Shown here: positions 59,274 through 64,000 of the stretch, piece by piece
How the letters are laid out: every line of letters begins with the position of its first letter
Numbering within the stretch: position 1 is the first letter of the stretch
Source of the DNA: Streptococcus dysgalactiae subsp. dysgalactiae
Lineage (GTDB): Bacteria; Bacillota; Bacilli; Lactobacillales; Streptococcaceae
Reading direction: 5' to 3'
Length of the DNA: 64,000 nt
NCBI RefSeq assembly: GCF_900459225.1
Contig: NZ_UHFH01000003.1
Location: 960,501 to 1,024,500 of the forward strand
The notes under the pieces: generated by a model
What the model was told of the DNA's origin: nothing
Databases searched by the model: none
The model's input: the letters and a program-made list of their open reading frames with translations, nothing else
Program-made: the position numbers and the translations under genes

Positions 59274-60209
59274 CTAATACATGGCTTGGAAGTATGGTCT
59301 TAGTCCATTTGACATCCAGATTTTTTGATCTTTTGTGACCACAAGTCCTTCAATGTGTTTTAGATTATTTAAACAGCTAATAACGGTGGCTTTATCGAGT
59401 CCAAAGAGTCGGGTAGTCCATATTTCACAATCCAAAGAAGAAGGAGCCATGACCGTTAAGCTGAGCATATCTGTTTCTATAGGATAGCCTGTCTGACGAT
59501 CTAAGATATGATGATACTGTTTCCCTTTGGCTGTAAACTGCCTTTCATAAATACCAGAGGTCACTACAGAGTGATTGTTGACCTTGATGAGTCCCAAGTG
59601 CTTGCCTCGTCTGGCACCTGGTTCTTGAATTCCAATTCGAAAAGTCTTGTCAGGGCTTTTCGGATTAGGTCCATGAACTAAGACGTTTCCTCCTAAATTG
59701 ATTAGGGCAAATTCGACCCCGTCTTCGATGAGATAAGCCATGATATTATCTGCAATGTAACCCTTAGCTAAGGCACCCAAATCAAGTGACATTCCAGATC
59801 GTGTTAAGAAAACGGTTTGATTGGTCTGATTAATTCTAATGTTTTGGGGATCGGTGAGGGCTAATTGTTGTGAGATAAGCTCAGGACTGGGTAGATTAGC
59901 ATCAGGAAAGCCGATTCGCCAGGTTTGGACAAGTGGCCCGATAGCGATATTCAAATTACTTGGCGCAGCTAGGCTATGTGATTTACCAATTTGAATAAGA
60001 GTCAGCAAATCAGAGTGGGCACGGACGGCTTTGACACCAGCTGCCCTATTAATAACCATCAATTCAGAAGTAGAATCATTGGCAGAAAAACGATGATTGT
60101 AAGTATGTAATAGGGTAATCACCGTCTGAAGTTGTTGAGGAGCTTTGTTGGATGCAATATGGATATCAATAACAGTTCCCATTAGTTTTAATTGTTGCGT
60201 AACAAACAT
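59274..60209 (-). CDS. apbE: FAD:protein FMN transferase, ApbE family (311 aa)
   Basis: It attaches FMN covalently to Thr/Ser of target flavoproteins. The ApbE marks are LGALAKGYIADNIMAYL, EFALINLGGNVLVHGP and YHHILDRQTGYPIETDMLSLTV. No lipobox Cys or signal peptide is visible, unlike many ApbE proteins, so a cytoplasmic form is possible. The ATG follows AAGGGGA. Confidence 0.9.
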   Translation of the reverse strand: MFVTQQLKLMGTVIDIHIASNKAPQQLQTVITLLHTYNHRFSANDSTSELMVINRAAGVKAVRAHSDLLTLIQIGKSHSLAAPSNLNIAIGPLVQTWRIGFPDANLPSPELISQQLALTDPQNIRINQTNQTVFLTRSGMSLDLGALAKGYIADNIMAYLIEDGVEFALINLGGNVLVHGPNPKSPDKTFRIGIQEPGARRGKHLGLIKVNNHSVVTSGIYERQFTAKGKQYHHILDRQTGYPIETDMLSLTVMAPSSLDCEIWTTRLFGLDKATVISCLNNLKHIEGLVVTKDQKIWMSNGLRPYFQAMY

Positions 60210-60261
60210 AATTAGTCCCCTTTTTAGCAGAAGACCCCCACTAAGGAGTGGGGGAAGGTTA

Positions 60262-60447
60262 TTATAATTTTCGTTTCATTTCACCTTGTGGGAAATAAGA
60301 CCCTTCTGGCATGTCGTTAATAAAAACATGAATGCTTTCTTGAGGTGCTTCAGCGATGCGTGAGACGACTTCAGTCACTTCACGTGCTAATTGATTTTTT
60401 TGATTTTGGCTACGACCTTCAAAAAGGTCAATGGTTACAAATGGCAT
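60262..60447 (-). CDS. 4-oxalocrotonate tautomerase family protein (61 aa)
   Basis: Small tautomerase whose N-terminal Pro, exposed after Met removal (MPFVTIDLFEGRSQNQK), is the catalytic base. A conserved Arg is in EGRSQNQKNQLAREV. The length is typical of the DmpI/XylH type. The physiological substrate in streptococci is unknown. The start has AAGGAGG. Confidence 0.9.
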   Translation of the reverse strand: MPFVTIDLFEGRSQNQKNQLAREVTEVVSRIAEAPQESIHVFINDMPEGSYFPQGEMKRKL

Positions 60448-60643
60448 AGGAAACCTCCTTTTCTAGTTATGTCTATTTTATCATGTTGTTGTGAAATTGC
60501 CTATGCTTAACAGCTTCTTGAAAAGGCTTACCAAAGGACTTTTTTCTCATTACCAGTGTCGGGTTTTCGAAGAAGTCAATCGCCAAATGAATACAATTAT
60601 GATAGAATAGAAAGGATAAAAATAGAAGGTAGGATACTCCATT

Positions 60644-61246
60644 TTGGCTCAATTATACTATAAATATGGGACAATGAATTCAGGCAAGACTATTGAAATC
60701 TTGAAAGTAGCACATAATTATGAAGAACAAGGAAAACCTGTTGTCATTATGACAAGTGCTCTTGATACGCGTGATGGTTTTGGCGTCGTTTCAAGTCGTA
60801 TCGGCATGCGACGAGAAGCAGTTCCTATTTCTAGTGATATGGATGTTTTTAACTTTATTGATCAATTGGAGGAAAAACCTTATTGTGTCTTGATTGACGA
60901 AAGCCAATTTTTAAGCAAGCAAAATGTTTATGATTTGGCGCGTGTGGTGGATGAGTTAAATGTTCCTGTCATGGCTTTTGGGTTAAAAAATGATTTTCAA
61001 AATGAACTGTTTGAAGGGTCAAAATACCTTTTGCTTCTGGCCGATAAGATTGATGAAATCAAAACGATCTGCCAATATTGTAGCAAGAAAGCCACGATGG
61101 TTTTACGAACTGAGAATGGAAAACCGGTATATGAGGGAGCTCAGATACAAATCGGAGGGAATGAAACCTATATTCCAGTTTGCCGTAAGCATTATTTTCA
61201 CCCACCCGTTAGCACCGAACAGTCAGTCATGACTGAGAAAAAGTAA
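60644..61246 (+). CDS. tdk: Thymidine kinase (200 aa)
   Basis: It phosphorylates thymidine. The P-loop is [13 protein letters not shown], the Walker B-like LIDESQFL, and the zinc-binding Cys pairs are in [13 protein letters not shown] and near VCRKH. The start is TTG at 60644, which gives the family N-terminus. tdk-prfA-prmC is a conserved gram-positive order. Confidence 0.93.
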   Translation: MAQLYYKYGTMNSGKTIEILKVAHNYEEQGKPVVIMTSALDTRDGFGVVSSRIGMRREAVPISSDMDVFNFIDQLEEKPYCVLIDESQFLSKQNVYDLARVVDELNVPVMAFGLKNDFQNELFEGSKYLLLLADKIDEIKTICQYCSKKATMVLRTENGKPVYEGAQIQIGGNETYIPVCRKHYFHPPVSTEQSVMTEKK

Positions 61247-61268
61247 AAAGAGGAGATGATCAAAACGA

Positions 61269-62348
61269 ATGAACATTTATGATCAATTACAGGCGGTTGA
61301 AGACCGTTATGAAGAGTTAGGCGAATTATTGAGTGACCCAGAAGTCGTTTCAGACACCAAGCGTTTTATGGCCTTGTCAAAAGAAGAAGCTAGTACACGT
61401 GATACTGTAACAACCTACCGTGAGTATAAACAAGTAATCCAAGCCATTGCTGATGCGGAAGAAATGATTAAGGATGCCAGTGGTGATCCTGAATTAGAAG
61501 AAATGGCTAAGGAAGAATTAAAAGAGTCTAAAGCTGCTAAGGAAGACTACGAAGAAAAACTTAAAATCCTCCTCTTGCCGAAAGATCCGAATGATGATAA
61601 AAATATCATTTTGGAAATCCGTGGAGCTGCCGGTGGTGACGAGGCTGCCCTTTTTGCTGGTGACCTTTTGACCATGTACCAAAAATTTGCTGAAAGCCAA
61701 GGCTGGCGTTTTGAGGTCATGGAAGCCTCTTATAATGGAGTTGGTGGTATCAAAGAAGTTGTTGCCATGGTTTCTGGTCAGTCTGTTTATTCTAAATTGA
61801 AATACGAATCTGGTGCTCACCGTGTGCAGCGTGTTCCTGTAACAGAAAGCCAAGGCCGTGTCCATACGTCAACAGCAACAGTTCTTATTATGCCAGAAGT
61901 AGAAGAAGTAGAATACGACATTGATCCTAAAGATTTGCGTGTTGATATTTACCATGCTTCAGGTGCAGGTGGTCAGAATGTCAATAAAGTGGCAACTGCC
62001 GTTCGTATCGTTCACTTGCCAACCAATATTAAAGTGGAAATGCAAGAAGAACGGACACAACAAAAAAACCGTGACAAAGCGATGAAAATTATTCGTGCCC
62101 GTGTGGCTGACCATTTTGCCCAGATTGCTCAAGACGAACAAGACGCTGAACGTAAATCAACCATTGGTACAGGTGACCGTTCAGAACGTATTCGTACCTA
62201 CAATTTCCCGCAGAATCGTGTGACGGATCACCGTATTGGCTTGACCTTACAAAAGTTGGATACTATTTTGTCTGGAAAGATGGATGAAATCATTGATGCC
62301 CTTGTCATGTATGACCAAACACAGAAATTGGAATCTCTCAATAACTAA
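61269..62348 (+). CDS. prfA: Peptide chain release factor 1 (359 aa)
   Basis: It terminates translation at UAA and UAG. The catalytic GGQ loop is [18 protein letters not shown], and the PVT-type recognition motif lies in [15 protein letters not shown]. The length is normal. The stop overlaps prmC by one base (TAATG). Confidence 0.95.
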   Translation: MNIYDQLQAVEDRYEELGELLSDPEVVSDTKRFMALSKEEASTRDTVTTYREYKQVIQAIADAEEMIKDASGDPELEEMAKEELKESKAAKEDYEEKLKILLLPKDPNDDKNIILEIRGAAGGDEAALFAGDLLTMYQKFAESQGWRFEVMEASYNGVGGIKEVVAMVSGQSVYSKLKYESGAHRVQRVPVTESQGRVHTSTATVLIMPEVEEVEYDIDPKDLRVDIYHASGAGGQNVNKVATAVRIVHLPTNIKVEMQEERTQQKNRDKAMKIIRARVADHFAQIAQDEQDAERKSTIGTGDRSERIRTYNFPQNRVTDHRIGLTLQKLDTILSGKMDEIIDALVMYDQTQKLESLNN

Positions 62349-63187
62349 TGAACTATGCTACATTAATCAGGACTTATGAAGATAAACTGGAACAAATAGG
62401 TGAGGATCGCGAAAACCTCGCCTATGTTTTTAGGGAACTAAAAGAGTGGTCTAGCCTTGATTTCTTACTTCACCAAAATCAAGAAGTAAGTTCAGATGAC
62501 TGCCTGATTTTGGAAAAGATTTTCATGGATCTAAGCCAGCATTTATCTCCTCAATATCTAACAGGACGGGCTTATTTTAGAGATCTTCAGCTTTCCGTGG
62601 ACCAAAGAGTTTTAATTCCAAGGCCCGAAACGGAAGAACTAGTAGACTTGATTTTAGCTGAAAATCCCGATACACCGTTGAGTGCTTTGGATATTGGAAC
62701 AGGTAGTGGAGCGATTGCTATTTCTCTCAAGAAAGAAAGACCTGCTTGGCAGTTAACAGCATCTGACATTTCAAGTGACGCCCTGAGCTTAGCCCAAGAT
62801 AATGCTAGCCATTATCAGCTTGATATAACTTTTATCGTTTCGGATGTTTTTAGTCAACTTTCAGGAACCTTTGATATGATTGTGTCAAATCCCCCCTATA
62901 TTGCCTACGAGGATAAGGATGAGGTAGGTTTAAATGTCTACCAGTCAGAACCCCATTTAGCTCTTTTTGCAGCAGAAGACGGTTATGCCATCTACCGAAG
63001 GATTATTGAAGAGGCTTCGAATTACCTAAGTGAAAAAGGGAAGCTTTACTTTGAAATTGGTTATAAGCAGGGAGAGGGCATTAAAGCACTTGTTAACACT
63101 CATTTTCCTCAAAAACGGGTTCGGGTCTTAAAGGATGTATTTGGTAAAGAAAGGATGGTCGTCGTCGATCATGGAACGATTAGCTAG
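62348..63187 (+). CDS. prmC: Release factor glutamine methyltransferase (279 aa)
   Basis: It methylates the Gln of the RF1/RF2 GGQ motif. The SAM loop is ALDIGTGSGAIAISL and the NPPY substrate motif is MIVSNPPYIAY. Translational coupling with prfA fits its job. Confidence 0.94.
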   Translation: MNYATLIRTYEDKLEQIGEDRENLAYVFRELKEWSSLDFLLHQNQEVSSDDCLILEKIFMDLSQHLSPQYLTGRAYFRDLQLSVDQRVLIPRPETEELVDLILAENPDTPLSALDIGTGSGAIAISLKKERPAWQLTASDISSDALSLAQDNASHYQLDITFIVSDVFSQLSGTFDMIVSNPPYIAYEDKDEVGLNVYQSEPHLALFAAEDGYAIYRRIIEEASNYLSEKGKLYFEIGYKQGEGIKALVNTHFPQKRVRVLKDVFGKERMVVVDHGTIS

Positions 63188-63761
63188 TATCATTGAATCA
63201 GGTGGCGCTCTTGTGTTACCGACAGAAACGGTTTATGGTCTTTTTGCCAAGGCTTTGGATGAAAAAGCGGTGAACGCGGTTTATGACTTAAAACAGAGAC
63301 CTCGCGATAAGGCAATGAATCTGAATGTTGCTGATTTTGATAGCATTTTAGCTTTTTCAAAAGAACAGCCAACATACCTTGAAAAACTTTATCAAGCATT
63401 TTTACCTGGACCTTTGACAGTTATTTTAAAGGCGAATGATCGTGTGCCTCACTGGATAAATTCTGGACTAGCAACCGTTGGTTTTCGACTGCCCAGTCAT
63501 CCGATTACTGCAGCGCTAATTCAAAAAACTGGCCCTTTAATCGGTCCTTCTGCCAACTTATCTGGTAAACCCAGTGGTAAGGTTTTTGATCAGATTATAC
63601 AAGATTTTGATTTTCAAGTGATTGGTTATGCGGATGATCCTTTTCTAACAGGTAAGGATTCAACGATTTTAGATTTGTCAGGCGAAAGCCCTGTGATTTT
63701 ACGCCAAGGTGCTATTACGAAGGAAGAGTTAGTAGGCAAGATACCTGAGCTTCATTTTTAG
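63171..63761 (+). CDS. L-threonylcarbamoyladenylate synthase, Sua5/YciO family (196 aa)
   Basis: First step of tRNA t6A synthesis. The YrdC-type fold shows GALVLPTETVYGLFAKALD, KQRPRDKAMNLNV and GPSANLSGKPSGK. The ATG at 63171 overlaps prmC by 17 bp; a longer start at 63135 is unlikely. The length fits the short YciO/TsaC form. Confidence 0.9.
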   Translation: MERLASIIESGGALVLPTETVYGLFAKALDEKAVNAVYDLKQRPRDKAMNLNVADFDSILAFSKEQPTYLEKLYQAFLPGPLTVILKANDRVPHWINSGLATVGFRLPSHPITAALIQKTGPLIGPSANLSGKPSGKVFDQIIQDFDFQVIGYADDPFLTGKDSTILDLSGESPVILRQGAITKEELVGKIPELHF

Positions 63762-63772
63762 GAAAGGGGTTA

Positions 63773-64000
63773 TGCGGATGTTGAGACCATTAAGTAAAGC
63801 AGATTGTCCATCACTAAAGGAGATTAATGATAAAGCCTTAGGGTATTGTGTCTCAATCGATTTGGTGGAAAGTCAATTCGAACGATTGATAGATGATGGC
63901 CATCATTATTTTCTAGCCTATGATGATGAGGATACTCATCAATTAGTAGGGTATGCTCATGCAGAATGCTACGAGACACTTTACACAGATAAGGGCCTTA
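63773..64000 (+). CDS. GNAT-family acetyltransferase, N-terminal part (3' end outside window)
   Basis: The sequence reads MRMLRPLSKADCPSLKEIND and later HHYFLAYDDEDTHQLVGYAHAE, the beta-strand pattern of a GNAT N-terminal half. The start is either 63773 or 63779 behind AGGAAAGGGG. It is cut by the window end, so the acetyl-CoA motif is not visible. Confidence 0.7.

Overview
The window reads as chromosomal DNA of a pyogenic-group Streptococcus. S. dysgalactiae is the best guess, with S. canis and S. pyogenes relatives not excluded. The evidence is low GC, the block hom-thrB-folC-folE-folP-folB-folK-murB-potABCD, the block rex-DUF4649-DUF1831-cysteine desulfurase-prs-CYTH // relQ-nadK-rluD-pta, and tdk-prfA-prmC-sua5-GNAT, all in the order remembered for that group. 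No database was searched, so the species call is inference.

Region 1 (1 to about 21.8 kb) looks like most of an integrative mobilizable or conjugative element whose left end lies before the window. It starts with a very AT-rich Ski2/HamB-like helicase (5' end missing), followed by a three-gene mobilization module (two small accessory proteins and a MOBP-like relaxase). Then come scars: a broken methionine-synthase-type gene and an IS200 copy with a frameshifted transposase. The cargo is two sugar operons. The first is a fructose-type PTS operon (RpiR regulator, PfkB kinase, EIIBC, EIIA). The second is a complete tagatose-6-phosphate lactose operon (lacR divergent from lacABCDFEG, a 92-aa unknown protein and an aldose 1-epimerase). 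A decayed PII gene lies between them. The block ends with an XRE regulator, a DUF3173 protein and a tyrosine integrase. This is the expected layout for a mobile lactose locus, an adaptation often linked to the bovine udder.

Region 2 (21.9 to 35.1 kb) is core genome: dacA, a divergent polysaccharide deacetylase, hom-thrB, the folate operon, and murB with the spermidine/putrescine transporter potABCD.

Region 3 (35.1 to 37.3 kb) is a wreck of the malate-utilization locus. An IS982-family copy, itself dead, sits between a tail resembling the MaeR response regulator and a fusion of a MaeP-like permease fragment with a malic enzyme gene carrying several lesions.

Region 4 (37.4 to 53.0 kb) carries a ClC channel, an AraC regulator killed by a nonsense codon, an SGNH hydrolase, an AI-2E family exporter, radC, a class-I amidotransferase, rex, the cysteine desulfurase/prs cluster on the minus strand, relQ-nadK-rluD-pta, a short-chain dehydrogenase and an unrecognised 229-aa protein.

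Region 5 (53.0 kb to the end) holds an Opu-type osmoprotectant ABC transporter, guaC, a guanine riboswitch with xpt-pbuX, apbE, a tautomerase, tdk, prfA, prmC, sua5 and a truncated GNAT gene. No rRNA, tRNA or CRISPR array was seen.
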